Assembly: GCA_015179125.1 (NCBI GenBank)
Contig: WHVA01000128.1
Location: 124,001 to 188,000, forward strand
Origin: Gautieria morchelliformis
Taxonomy: Eukaryota > Basidiomycota > Agaricomycetes > Gomphales > Gomphaceae
Reading direction: 5' to 3'
DNA length: 64,000 bases
Part shown: positions 1 through 9,586 of the stretch, piece by piece
Layout of the letters: each line of letters begins with the position of its first letter
Numbering within the stretch: the first letter of the stretch is position 1
The notes under the pieces: model-generated
What the model saw: the letters and a program-made list of their open reading frames with translations, nothing else
Told to the model about the DNA's origin: nothing
Database searches by the model: none
Translations under genes and position numbers: made by a program

Positions 1-239
1 GCCCATAGAACGTAATATGTTAGTGAACAGCCGCAGTTCAAACAGGAAACTTGTCTACAACCACCCACAAAGGGTCGGTTGGACAGAACATGAAAAGGAG
101 TAGTAATACAGCCTCTAAAAAATCAAGGAAAATTGTAAAAGGCATAGAATGCATGTCAGCATAGTTTCAGGTCAAAATTGAAAGAAAGAACAACAGAAAT
201 GTTAGGTTTGAAGTCTGGTGCACATATGCACCCCACACA
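1..239 (-). repeat. Partial LTR of a Copia element (Copia-3)
   Basis: Read on the minus strand, the Copia RNase H tail ends near 251. It is followed by a purine-rich tract (GGTTTGAGGAG, 240-250) and then TGTGTGGGGTGCATATG, the expected order of coding end, polypurine tract and 3' LTR start. The LTR runs off the left edge, so its length and other end are unknown. Confidence 0.55.
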
Positions 240-250
240 CCTCCTCAAAC

Positions 251-800
251 CTAATATATACTGAGTTTTTCGTTGAGCATTTTGACCCGTGGATTTGGTA
301 ATCCTTTTGTGAGGATATCTGCCAGCATTTGGTCTGTTGGCAAATATTCGATCGTAACTTCTTTGTTTTTGATTGTATCTCGAATGAAATACAAATGAAT
401 GTCGAAATGCTTCGTCCTAGCATGTTGTTGATTGCCATAGGCAATCGTAATGGCAGATTGATTGTCTGAAAAGATTTTGACTGGTGAATTCAGTGGTTGG
501 AATATTTCAGAGATGAGATGGCGCATCCATAGAGCCTCTTTGCTCGCATGAGTTAAGGCAATGAATTCGGCTTCTGTTGATGAGAGGGCTACAATGGATT
601 GCTTCTGGTAACTCCATGATGCAGTCCCTCCATCAATCTGAAAAACATAAGCTGAATAAGAATGCCTATGCTCTTGTGAAGCCCAATCAGCATCTGCATA
701 CCCAACCAGTCCTTCTCAATTCTTTCCAAGTGTTAACTTGTAGTCTTTCGTAGTCTTCAAATATTTAAAGACTCGTTTGACTGCAGTCCAATGTGTTCCA
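251..800 (-). pseudogene. Copia RT/RNase H C-terminal remnant (Copia-3)
   Basis: The minus strand encodes the end of a Ty1/Copia polyprotein. The order is a THWTAVKRVFKYLK segment (RT-RNase H linker, about 800-750), a GYADADWASQEHRHS RNase H motif, SSTEAEFIALTHASKEALWM, SDNQSAI, HARTKHFDIHLYFIRD, and a LADILTKGLP tail ending in a stop at 251. One in-frame TGA at 716-718 separates the linker from the RNase H motif. Homology stops abruptly at about 800, where the Gypsy sequence on the other strand begins. The protease, integrase and most of RT are therefore missing. The family assignment is secure. The fusion could be an insertion followed by deletion, or a rearrangement. Confidence 0.85.
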
Positions 801-3800
801 CCTGTACCTCTCAAGGTCCACTCCGTTGACACAGGGCATTCACTTGCAATTGACTCCCTCCTTGACAGTGGTGCTACAGGGATGTTCATCGATGTGGAGT
901 TTGTGAGGGAACACAGGCTTCGGACCCGTCCCCTACCCCATGCCATCCCCGTCTACAATATTGATGGTACCCCAAATGAGGCTGGCTCAATCAAGGAAGA
1001 GGTCGACCTCATTTGCACCTTTGGGGATCATATGGAATGTGCCACATTCTCTGTCACGAGCCTTGGACGACTTGCCATCATTCTTGGTCACACATGGCTT
1101 GTTGAACACAACCCAGAAGTTGACTGGCGTACAGGAGATGTGAAGATGACACGCTGTCCCAAGTCATGTGGGGGCAGACCTGTTGTCAGAGGGCCCACAT
1201 TGGAAACTGTTACAGAAGAGAGTGTAGATCAAGAGAAGGTTCCCATACAGCACACCCGCTCCCTACTTGAGGAAGGAGACAGGACCTTTGTCATCTTTGT
1301 GAATGAGAGTCCTGAAATGATTGGCGCAGGCCGGACTGTCTCCCAACAGCTTGCTGAACGGGCCAGCAAGTCTGCACCAGTCAGATCCTTTGAGGACCTT
1401 GTCCCTAAACCATACCAGGAGTTCAAGGATGTGTTTTCTAAGGAGTCATTTGACCAACTGCCTCCTCGAAAGCCCTGGGACCATGCAATGGAGCTCACTC
1501 CAGGTGCACAACCCTTCAGCACAAAGGTTTACCCAATGTCACCGGTTGAGCAAAGGGAACTGGATAACTTCCTTGAGGAGAACCTGAAGAGCCATCGTAT
1601 CCGTCCCTCCAAGTCACCTATGGCATCTCCAGTCTTCTTTGTGAAGAAAAAGGACGGCAGTCTTAGATTTGTGCAAGACTACTGGAAGCTCAATGATATA
1701 ACAATCAAGAATGCCTATCCTTTGCCCCTTGTTCCAGACATCATGAATAATATTGCTGCTGGAAGGGCTAAATACTTCACAAAGCTTGACATTCGCTGGG
1801 GATATAATAATGTACGCATAAAAGAGGGAGATGAGTGGAAGGCAGCCTTTCAGACAAATAGGGGCCTGTATGAACCTCTAGTCATGTTCTTTGGACTCAC
1901 GAACAGCCCAGCAACCTTCCAGACGATGATGAATGACATCTTCAAGAGTCTCATTGATGAAGGGGTTGTGGTGGTGTTCATGGACGACATTCTCATCTTC
2001 ACAGAGTCGCTTGAAGAACATCGTAGGATTGTACGATGTGTCCTTGAAATCCTCCGGGCCAACAACCTGTACCTCAAACCTGAAAAATGCCTATTTGAGC
2101 AACTAGAGGTGGAGTATCTCGGCCTCATCCTCTCTCAAGGACAGGTTGCCATGGACCCAGTCAAGGTTGCAGGGGTGCGGGACTGGCCAATACCACGTAA
2201 CGTCACTGAAGTCAAATCATTCCTTGGTTTCATCAACTTCTACTGTAGATTTGTGGAAGACTTCTCACACATTGCAAAGCCCCTCAACCAGTTGACAAAA
2301 CAGGATGTGCAATGGTCTTGGGATCCAAATGGCCCAGAGCAAGCATCCTTTGACAAGCTCAAACTCCTCATCACCTCAACACCGATCCTTGTCCTCCCTG
2401 ATCAAGACAAACATTTCCGTCTTGAAACAGATGCCTCAGCCTATGCCACAGGAGCAGTACTGTCCCAGCTATGTGATGATGGCAAATGGCGGCCTGTGGG
2501 GTTTGTCTCCAAAAGCCTCAATGATGCTGAACGCAACTATGCCATCCATGACAAGGAGCTTCTTTCTGTGATTCGGGGATTAGAGGAATGGCGCCACATC
2601 TTAGAGGGAACGAAGCACAAGATTGAGATTCTCAATGACCATCAGAATCTCACCTACTTCCGCACTGCACAAAACCTGAACCGTCGTCAAGCACGCTGGT
2701 CACTCTACCTCTCTCGCTTTGATTTTGAGCTGATCCATCGTCCTGGTCGTCATTCAGCCAAGCCTGATGCACTCTCACGATGCGTGGATCATAAGCAGGG
2801 GGAGGAAGACAACCAAAATCAAGTCTTACTTACCCCTGACTTGTTCCACATCAAGGCGAATCCTCCAGAGGCTGGTGTGCAGTTAGTCCCAGGTGAAGGT
2901 GATGCTTTCCTCAATCGAGTAAGGAACTGTGTAGACCGGGATGAAAAGGTTGTCAAGGCTCTCAAAGAACTGGGCTCCTCTGGCAATTTACGAGGAGAAG
3001 AGTGGCCTGAACAGGATGGGCTTGTCCTCTATCATAACAAAGTGTACGTGCCGCTTGATGCAAAACTACGACATGACATAGTGAAAGCGCACCATGACAT
3101 GCCTCTCACCGGTCACCCTGGTCGTTGGAGAACCACTGAACTAGTTGCTCGGAGTTACTGGTGGCCTGGGATGGGACGTTACATTGCAAAATATGTGAAG
3201 GCCTGTGACCTGTGCAACCGGACAAAAACCTTCCCTGCTTCTCCCATTGGCAAGCTTCTACCAAACCGTATCCCAGACCGTAGATGGCAGGTTATGTCTG
3301 TTGACTTGATTGTAGAACTGCCTACCAGTCATGGCTATGATGCTCTCCTTGTTGTTGTCGATCGCCTCTCAAAGCGTGCACATGTCATTCCCACCACTTC
3401 AGATGTAACTTCAGTGGGAGTTGCCCGATTCTTCCGTGATCATGTTTGGAAACTTCATGGGCTCCCTGAAGAAATCATCAGTGATCGAGGCACACAGTTC
3501 ATCTCCCAGTTCATGCGTGAACTGAACAAACTTCTTGGTGTCAAAGTCGCTGCCTCTGCTGCCTATCACCCCCAAACTGATGGACAGACTGAAAGGGTTA
3601 ATCAGGAGATTGAGCAATACCTTCGACTATTCATCAACCAGCGTCAGGATGATTGGTTTGAATGGATATCCTTGGCCGAGTTTGCCTATAACAACCGAAT
3701 CCATGCCTCAACCCAGACTACACCCTTCATGTTGGACAGTGGCCAACATCCAAGGCTGGGACTGGAACCAGTCCGGGAAACTCAACTTGAGGCCCTGGAT

Positions 3801-4322
3801 GAGTTCACAACGCGGATGGAAGCGGCCACAAGAGAAGCTCGTTCAGCCCTGTCCAAGGCAGCAGAGGACATGGCACGCTTCTATGACGTGCACCATAAAG
3901 CAGCCCCAGTTTATAAGCTTGGTGACAAGGTCTGGCTCAATGCACAAAACATCACAACCACTCGCCCAATGAAGAAGCTAGACCACAAGTGGCTAGGTCC
4001 CTACACGGTTAATAAGGTGGTCTCACGAAATGCCTATGGTCTAAATCTTCCTGCATCCTTTGGTCGCACACATCCAGTGTTCTCTGTCGTCCTGCTTCCG
4101 CCATATGAAGATGACCCAATTCTTGAACGTCATGCCCCTCCACCCCCCCCCCCTGTCATACGGGATGGAGCCGAAGAATATGAAGTTGAAAGGATTCTAG
4201 ACAGCAGGATGTTCCGTGGAAGGTTGGAGTATCTCATGCGCTGGAAGGGCTATGGAGCTGCCGACGATCTCTGGCTACCAGCAAAAGATGTCTCTGGGGC
4301 AAAGCGACTCATTAAGGAATAA
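801..4322 (+). CDS. Ty3/Gypsy chromodomain (chromovirus) pol, 5'-truncated
   Basis: A single uninterrupted frame carries the full pol domain order. It starts with a retropepsin (LLDSGATGMF, Asp at codon 863-865). The reverse transcriptase has VVVFMDDILIF, with FMDD at 1977-1988. An RNase H follows (ETDASAYATGAVLSQ). The integrase has an HHCC zinc finger (HDMPLTGHPGRW...CDLCNRTK) and DDE segments (SVDLIVELP, SDRGTQF, ERVNQEIEQYL). A GPY/F module (KWLGPYTV) and a C-terminal chromodomain (EYEVERILDSRMF...YLMRWKGYG) close the frame. The chromodomain places it with the Tf1/Sushi-like chromoviruses. No gag or 5' LTR is present: the frame opens inside Copia-derived DNA at about 800, so the apparent N-terminus is artificial. 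One position departs from the family: QDYWKLN where QDYRKLN is usual. The open frame suggests a fairly recent insertion, but without gag and 5' LTR it cannot be autonomous. Confidence 0.93.
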   Translation, partial: PVPLKVHSVDTGHSLAIDSLLDSGATGMFIDVEFVREHRLRTRPLPHAIPVYNIDGTPNEAGSIKEEVDLICTFGDHMECATFSVTSLGRLAIILGHTWLVEHNPEVDWRTGDVKMTRCPKSCGGRPVVRGPTLETVTEESVDQEKVPIQHTRSLLEEGDRTFVIFVNESPEMIGAGRTVSQQLAERASKSAPVRSFEDLVPKPYQEFKDVFSKESFDQLPPRKPWDHAMELTPGAQPFSTKVYPMSPVEQRELDNFLEENLKSHRIRPSKSPMASPVFFVKKKDGSLRFVQDYWKLNDITIKNAYPLPLVPDIMNNIAAGRAKYFTKLDIRWGYNNVRIKEGDEWKAAFQTNRGLYEPLVMFFGLTNSPATFQTMMNDIFKSLIDEGVVVVFMDDILIFTESLEEHRRIVRCVLEILRANNLYLKPEKCLFEQLEVEYLGLILSQGQVAMDPVKVAGVRDWPIPRNVTEVKSFLGFINFYCRFVEDFSHIAKPLNQLTKQDVQWSWDPNGPEQASFDKLKLLITSTPILVLPDQDKHFRLETDASAYATGAVLSQLCDDGKWRPVGFVSKSLNDAERNYAIHDKELLSVIRGLEEWRHILEGTKHKIEILNDHQNLTYFRTAQNLNRRQARWSLYLSRFDFELIHRPGRHSAKPDALSRCVDHKQGEEDNQNQVLLTPDLFHIKANPPEAGVQLVPGEGDAFLNRVRNCVDRDEKVVKALKELGSSGNLRGEEWPEQDGLVLYHNKVYVPLDAKLRHDIVKAHHDMPLTGHPGRWRTTELVARSYWWPGMGRYIAKYVKACDLCNRTKTFPASPIGKLLPNRIPDRRWQVMSVDLIVELPTSHGYDALLVVVDRLSKRAHVIPTTSDVTSVGVARFFRDHVWKLHGLPEEIISDRGTQFISQFMRELNKLLGVKVAASAAYHPQTDGQTERVNQEIEQYLRLFINQRQDDWFEWISLAEFAYNNRIHASTQTTPFMLDSGQHPRLGLEPVRETQLEALDEFTTRMEAATREARSALSKAAEDMARFYDVHHKAAPVYKLGDKVWLNAQNITTTRPMKKLDHKWLGPYTVNKVVSRNAYGLNLPASFGRTHPVFSVVLLPPYEDDPILERHAPPPPPPVIRDGAEEYEVERILDSRMFRGRLEYLMRWKGYGAADDLWLPAKDVSGAKRLIKE

Positions 4323-4603
4323 GGAATTTCACCGGCAGAACCCAGAGGCACCTCAGCGTATCTCAGCAGCCACATACATGTCCCTCCCTTTCCAGAGATT
4401 TCAGAACTTCACAGAACCTTCCAGGCAAACTCTCTTCGACTGGACAGCAGGCAGGGCTTCTACTCATAATGTCAAGGGTCCAGGACCCCAAAGATAAGCG
4501 ATATCGGCCTCCGCCTAACCAATTCATTCCGATAAGCTATATATCCCCTCTCCACCTGTGACCGCTCGCTTCCACTGCATCAACCCCACCACATCCATCA
4601 ACC
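4323..4603 (+). other. Spacer between Gypsy pol and downstream ORF
   Basis: No coding signal beyond short chance frames. It presumably belongs to the internal region of the Gypsy element, because it lies between pol and the single LTR. Confidence 0.5.
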
Positions 4604-5200
4604 ATGTCCTCACCCGCCATTGAGCTTGTTGCCCTCCCCAGCTTCACCCAAAACCTCTCCGACCTGCCAAACATGCCACGTGTCGATCCCACCCTCCTGC
4701 ACTTCTCCGGCTTCTCGTCATCCAGAGCAGCCAGTGAAGCCAAGCTACAAAGGATGCTTGACTGCCGTGATCTCGACGTCGCATGGTCTTCAAAGTGGTC
4801 CGTCAGCTCTGAGGACCTCACACCAGCGAAGAGTCAGGCGCCCACTCGCCCTGCACTCGCATTCCTCAGACCCCGACACAGACGAGAGAACACGTACTAC
4901 ATCGGCGACCCTGTCTTCCTCAACGATGGAACCCCCCTATGTGGAACCCCCTACACTTTCGAAGGCTGGGTGGGGCGACGTTTCCGTAACATGGCAGGAG
5001 AGCGAATACGTCAAGCAAGGTTCCGAGGGCCGCACTTGCCCATGGACCCCAATCCCCCTGAGCTCATTATTGACCTGCGTTACCAGGAAGGGAAGGGTCA
5101 GGAGAGATGGTGGTCCCGCCTGTGGCATACTTGGAAACGATGTCTCGGTGGATGTTGGGGGCTAGGTGGCAGCTGTGCTTGTCGGGACAACAAGCATTGA
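4604..5200 (+). CDS. 198-aa ORF between Gypsy pol and the 3' LTR
   Basis: An ATG-initiated frame of 198 codons lies inside the Gypsy element, 281 bp after pol and 11 bp before the LTR. The N-terminal half is Ser/Pro/Leu-rich (MSSPAIELVALPSF...). The second half has aromatic and charged stretches (YYIGDPVFLNDGTPLCG, WWSRLWHTWKRCLGGCWGL) and a Cys-rich end. I recognise no domain. A longer downstream ORF of this kind could be an accessory ORF of the element or an antisense-type frame. The overlapping frame 4620-5165 is also open, which weakens the coding case. Function unknown. Confidence 0.35.
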   Translation: MSSPAIELVALPSFTQNLSDLPNMPRVDPTLLHFSGFSSSRAASEAKLQRMLDCRDLDVAWSSKWSVSSEDLTPAKSQAPTRPALAFLRPRHRRENTYYIGDPVFLNDGTPLCGTPYTFEGWVGRRFRNMAGERIRQARFRGPHLPMDPNPPELIIDLRYQEGKGQERWWSRLWHTWKRCLGGCWGLGGSCACRDNKH

Positions 5201-5211
5201 GAGGGAGGTGA
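5200..5211 (+). other. Polypurine tract of the Gypsy element
   Basis: GAGAGGGAGGTGA directly precedes the LTR start TGTCAGGGTT at 5212. This is the usual position of the plus-strand primer for an LTR retrotransposon. Confidence 0.6.
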
Positions 5212-5709
5212 TGTCAGGGTTCACGCGTTTCCTTCCACAAGTTTCTATTTCCTTCCATGAGTTTCCGTCATCTTCCGTCACCTTCTGTCACATGTCACAT
5301 TCTGTCACATGTCACCTTCCATCACATGTCACTTTCCGTCACATGTCACTTTCTATCACATGTCACTTTCCGTCACATGTCACATTATGTCACATGTCAC
5401 TTTCCATCACATGTCACTTTCCATCACATGTCGCATTCTGTCACATGTCACTTTCCGTAACCTTCTACAAGTTTCCATCTCCCCTATTATGTAAGCCTTG
5501 CCAGCGCTATAAGACTGTAGCCCGTGTGGTGGCGTTTCCTCAGCTTGATCTCTGAGGATACCCACTACACAGGCAAGTCCCCATGTATCTATCGTTGGTA
5601 GAGTTATAAACTGAGGATACCCACTACACAGTTGGTCATTGTCCTAGTATCGGCTCTTATCTCCTTGAGTATCTTTGGTTGTGGCTTCGTCATTAGTGTT
5701 GCCCTCACA
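5212..5709 (+). repeat. 3' LTR of the Gypsy chromovirus (498 bp)
   Basis: The LTR starts TGTCAGGGTTCACG and ends GTTGCCCTCACA. The same sequence occurs inverted at 41980-42354, where it is a solo LTR with a target duplication. That second copy fixes both termini independently. This copy is about 120 bp longer because an internal tandem array (5280-5460) has expanded. It also contains a duplicated segment, CTGAGGATACCCACTACACAG, at about 5551 and 5612. No matching 5' LTR exists in the window. Confidence 0.88.
5280..5460 (+). repeat. CATGTCAC minisatellite inside the Gypsy LTR
   Basis: Roughly 18-bp units of the form TTCCATCACATGTCAC are repeated about ten times with small changes (TTCCGTCA, TTCTGTCA, TTCTATCA). 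All three forward frames are open across it, which explains the overlapping chance ORFs there. The solo LTR at 41980-42354 has only a short version. Confidence 0.85.
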
Positions 5710-6744
5710 CAAACTTGGTAGGATATTCAAGTATGTCTTGGTCTATCTGATATACTGGAATTTATTATTAAAGTATATGGAAGGAGCAACTCCCATACTA
5801 TCCTGATCTTCCACATTGTTTCCTCCCACTTCATCTGTGGCTAGATAAGGGCAAAGTTTCAAGCACAGCTACTGTTACAAAAACAGATTATGTCTATTCC
5901 ACTATTCTACTACCTCATCCCACTCTGACAAAACCACAAAGACACCTCTATCATCTCATGCCACACACATCGGTTCGAGCCACCATGTCCAATCCTTCAC
6001 AACACCCACACTCACCCCTACACACATCTATATGAGCCCACATGTCCCTATGACGATCATCACATGTAGAGCCTGTGGAGTCACCCCTGACCCAAGACAG
6101 AAACCTGAGCCCGAGGGTAATCTGATCCATGGAGTGGCACACTGATCAAATCATCATGTACGGACTTTCTTTCTCCCTTCTCTTTCCACACATCCACATT
6201 CCATGATCGCTTCTATTTTTGATACTCGATACATGCGAATCATCCCCTATTCGATAGATAGTCCCTACCACAGCAGCTGGCACTATAACCCCCGAGTTTC
6301 ACTTACACACCTCTTCGCACCGGTAGCAGTTTCTTTTGTCATAGCTCGTCCCACACACCAGTTAAATGCTATCCTGTATGTAGTGGATCACCAGTCAATT
6401 AGAACACACTCATCTTGAAAGCTATCGAATATTTCCACTGCACATATACTACGCAATCACTGCTTGAGCTACACAGACACAGTGTGCACTCAACCTCTCT
6501 ATCATCAATCCCCTACTCAATTCAACTTTTACTCAAAGTCTGAATTATATTCCAATCTGAATTTACTATCAACAAACTCTTGAGTTCTCACAGTTACAAT
6601 GCATCCAATCTTGCTTTGACCTGGGTTCCTTCCTAGAGCAATCTGAAATGGGTCTGGAAATGGAGGAGCTGTACTTATTAGTTATATGCCAAGGGTGTGT
6701 ATTATTTGATTGTTACTTAAGATACTATAACACTTTATATTATA
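5710..6744. other. No gene recognised
   Basis: About 1 kb without a convincing frame. A short stretch at 6045-6120 can be read as ITCRACGVTPDPRQKPEPEG, but it is flanked by stops and I could not tie it to a family. It may be a decayed retroelement leader or an upstream exon region of the Plavaka gene. Confidence 0.4.
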
Positions 6745-7814
6745 TAGATTGTAGATCCAGGTGATCCTGATGACCGTACACAAAAGGAGAAGGTAGCATA
6801 TGGCCGCTTCAAATGGGATATTTATCATAAGATCCTTCGAAAGATGCTCAGGTCTCTTGAACATATCTCACAGGAAGGTGAAGCAGTCAAATGTGGTGAT
6901 GAGATACATCGTGTTTTCTTTCCAGGCATTGCCATCCAATCTCTTGACATGGAAGAGGCAGCATGTGCTTGTGGAACGCGGGCAGCTTGGGCTGATTATC
7001 CATGCACTCAGTGTCTTGTTCACAAACACCAGCTCCATTTAGTGACCAAGTCATTCACCCTTTGGACTACCAAAACCATGCAAAGTGTTTACAAGCAAGC
7101 TATAAATGCCCACACTAAAGCAGCATCAGAGGATATCCTGAAGAAAAATGGACTACATAAAGTTCTCGTAAAGGATTCTTATTTTATTTTTTATATTTTG
7201 ATAACTATACTAATATGCAATGCACTTAGAACACATTTTGGTTCATAGCTAACTCTGATCCATATATTGCACACTCATATGATCTTCTACATAATGATGA
7301 TTCTGGCAAGTTTGGGAAATATCTCTTCCCACTTACAATGGAGGTCTTGGGAGATTTAGCAAAGAAGGGCAAATACTCACAGAAGTATATCATAATTAAA
7401 ATGAGAAACTTATAAGATTACTAATTCATTCATTAGTATGAACATGGTATCTTCATGGCCTAATCTGAAACACTTTCAGTCAATAACAACAATGGAGTTC
7501 TCTGATGGTCAGAGCTATTTTGATGCTTTAAAAGTGAGGCTTGATATTTCTAGAGGGGATAGTTTATGATATTATCATTTGAATTAGTGCATCCTTCCAT
7601 GCATTGTTCAACTGCTTCCAGCTAATTCACCTCTCATTCATTGCCTATGAGTATATGCATGCATTCGGCTAATTGCAGGTTTGCATATGATATCAGAGCT
7701 TCAGCTTAATAATTTGCAAGAATACCTCCAAGAATATGAAGACTACTGCAAAGTATCATTTCTCATATAATACTGATTACTCTGAATCCTGATTTCAAAT
7801 ATTATAGGAGGTAC
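6745..7814 (+). pseudogene. Plavaka-type transposase, 5' part
   Basis: Fragments in order match the Plavaka transposase family of Agaricomycete DNA transposons. First is the segment FFPGIAIQSLDMEEAACACGTRAAWADYPCTQCLVHKHQLH (6915-7040) with its Cys-rich core. After an AT-rich intron-like gap (about 7165-7245) comes DPYIAHSYDLLHNDDSGKFGKYLFPL (7257-7335), then SSWPNLKHFQS and MEFSDGQSYFDALK (7450-7535), then a CILPCIVQLLPANSPLIHCL segment ending in a stop (about 7580-7650). Several stops and frame changes cannot all be introns, so the gene is decayed. It is cut at 7814 by Copia-1 and resumes at 17585. Start and termini of the transposon are not identified. Confidence 0.75.
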
Positions 7815-8641
7815 TGTTATGAATACACAACTAAAGCTATGCCACCCAACATTCATCACTATAACACGCTGATATACTATGAAAACATCATCTCAACTCT
7901 ATAGACAACTGTGGACCACTTTCCTTATTTGGACATTGCAAGTCACACACATGCTACGACTTTGCGTGTCACACTGTCACACTGTCACACAGTAATGCCC
8001 AGCGTGCACACTGTGGCCGCCCCAGCGCTTAACTGTCATGAACCAGTCACAACACACCTCAACATGCACACACGCACTACCAAGCCCACCAAGCACACAT
8101 ACAAATATCGCCGAACCACTAATATCATCACAGCACTGTGGACCAAGCCAAGCCAAGTATTTTCCCCACATGCCACATGTCACGTGTACACGTGATCCGA
8201 TCAAGGGACGTGACACGCCGAGGTGACCCTGCACCCATTTGGACCATTTCTCCTATATTCTCTTCCATTCCCCATTCACCATTATATTCTACACACCATC
8301 ACACTGCGCACATGTCACTCCTACTCCTAATACTCAAACCTATGCCAGTTGCCCCATACAACCCTTTTCTTGTTCCTATCTTGTAACACACCAAGAACAC
8401 CAAGTTCTTCTCTTGATAGTTAAATACTCGACATTGTACACTACATTCAGTAGTGAAAACAGTTAATCACTCACTTCTTTTGTGCTCTATAGCTATCAGC
8501 TTCAGTCAGTATTGTTGTAAGACGCATGTGCCTTGTTACATGTGCAAACACCCTACTTTCTCAAGCACTACTCGATTTGACTCCTATTACAAGTTTGAAT
8601 CATATTTCTACTAGCTATTTGCGACACCATAACTAACAAGA
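7815..8641 (+). repeat. 5' LTR of Copia-1
   Basis: About 827 bp, matching 15729-16135 plus 17168-17584. The two LTRs agree as far as ...CTAACAAGAG and then diverge. The GGTAC duplication places the end at ...AACAAGA, although a canonical CA end would fall 3 bp earlier (8638). Confidence 0.85.
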
Positions 8642-8668
8642 GATTAAGAGTCTCAGTCTCTACTCACT

Positions 8669-9586
8669 ATGGCACAGGCATCTACACCGACTCAACCACC
8701 ACCGAAACACAACGTACACAAGTTTCGTGACATCAAACTGAAACTAAACAAGAACAACTGGATATCATGGAAGAGGGAACTACTAGCAACAGCAAGGGAC
8801 AGAGGGATTTACAAAACCATCACTGGTACGGATACTTACCCTACCAACACTGACCCACGTATCACAGTTGTTGCCGGAGTTGATATGATCGGCAACATTC
8901 CACTCACACAGCTTCAAGACGAATGGGACGACAGAAACAATGTCGCATACAGCCAAATCTTGTTATGCATATCACCGGAGTTACAGACAGCCATTGACGA
9001 GACGGATCAATGTGCTGAGGCATGGAATATACTAACTAGGAAATTCGAATCAACTGACCCAAGCAAGATCAGTAAGTATCGTTAGGACAAGATACGAAAA
9101 CTATCACATGGCAGAAGGACAATCAGTCTCGGAGTACATCACTGTCATGAAGGAATACTGGAACCAACTCACTAAGATGGGTGACCCTATTGCTGGCTCT
9201 ACTCACTGCGCTACACTTCTCATAAATGTACCTGAATCATGGAGGGCAATCGCTCAAACGATACGAATGATCACAAGGGATCCTGATGAGATTGAGGAGA
9301 AGTTGGAGGCTCACGAAGCAGATTTAGGAGCCGTCGAAGTATCCACACAAGCTGCCACAGCATTCATAGCACAAACCAGACAGCCAAGGCATTTCAACAA
9401 CACAGTTGGCAGACCACCCTTCAACAATCACAACACGCAGCAGTATCGACCACCAACACAACAGCAGCCAGCAGGACAAGGTTACTCTTGCAACAACTGC
9501 GGTAAACCTAATCATTCAGCATCTCAGTGTCATGCACCAGGAGGAGGTTTAGCAGGACAGGAACCATGGAGGAGACAGGGTAATGC
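8669..9586 (+). pseudogene. Copia-1 gag, N-terminal and zinc-knuckle part
   Basis: Translation starts at ATG 8669 (MAQASTPTQPPPKHNVHKF), 28 bp after the LTR. It shows the Copia capsid pattern: LKLNKNNWISWKRELLATARDRGIYKTI and AEAWNILTRKFES, then VSEYITVMKEYWNQL. A CCHC zinc knuckle, CNNCGKPNHSASQC, lies at about 9488-9530. A tandem AGTA AGTA at 9071-9078 adds four bases and shifts the frame, giving a stop at 9083-9085. The frame continues in phase from about 9079 in another register. At 9586 the gene is cut by element A. After it, the Gly-rich tail resumes in phase (AYGGNTQGGGYMQGGG). Capsid and RNA-binding role inferred from family. Confidence 0.88.

Noticed and set aside
777-800. Start of the Gypsy protein at 777
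   Set aside because: The first codon is TTG within Copia-derived DNA. The frame is simply open across the fusion, so no real start can be placed.
5166-5555. Overlapping plus-strand frames rich in Cys-His-Met-Ser (CHMS repeats)
   Set aside because: They are produced by the CATGTCAC tandem array in the Gypsy LTR. All three frames are open, a sign of repeat structure rather than coding.
7815-8641. Ending the Copia-1 LTR at the canonical CA (8638)
   Set aside because: The GGTAC duplication around the whole element and the identity between LTRs both extend three bases further, to ...AACAAGA. The last three bases remain uncertain.
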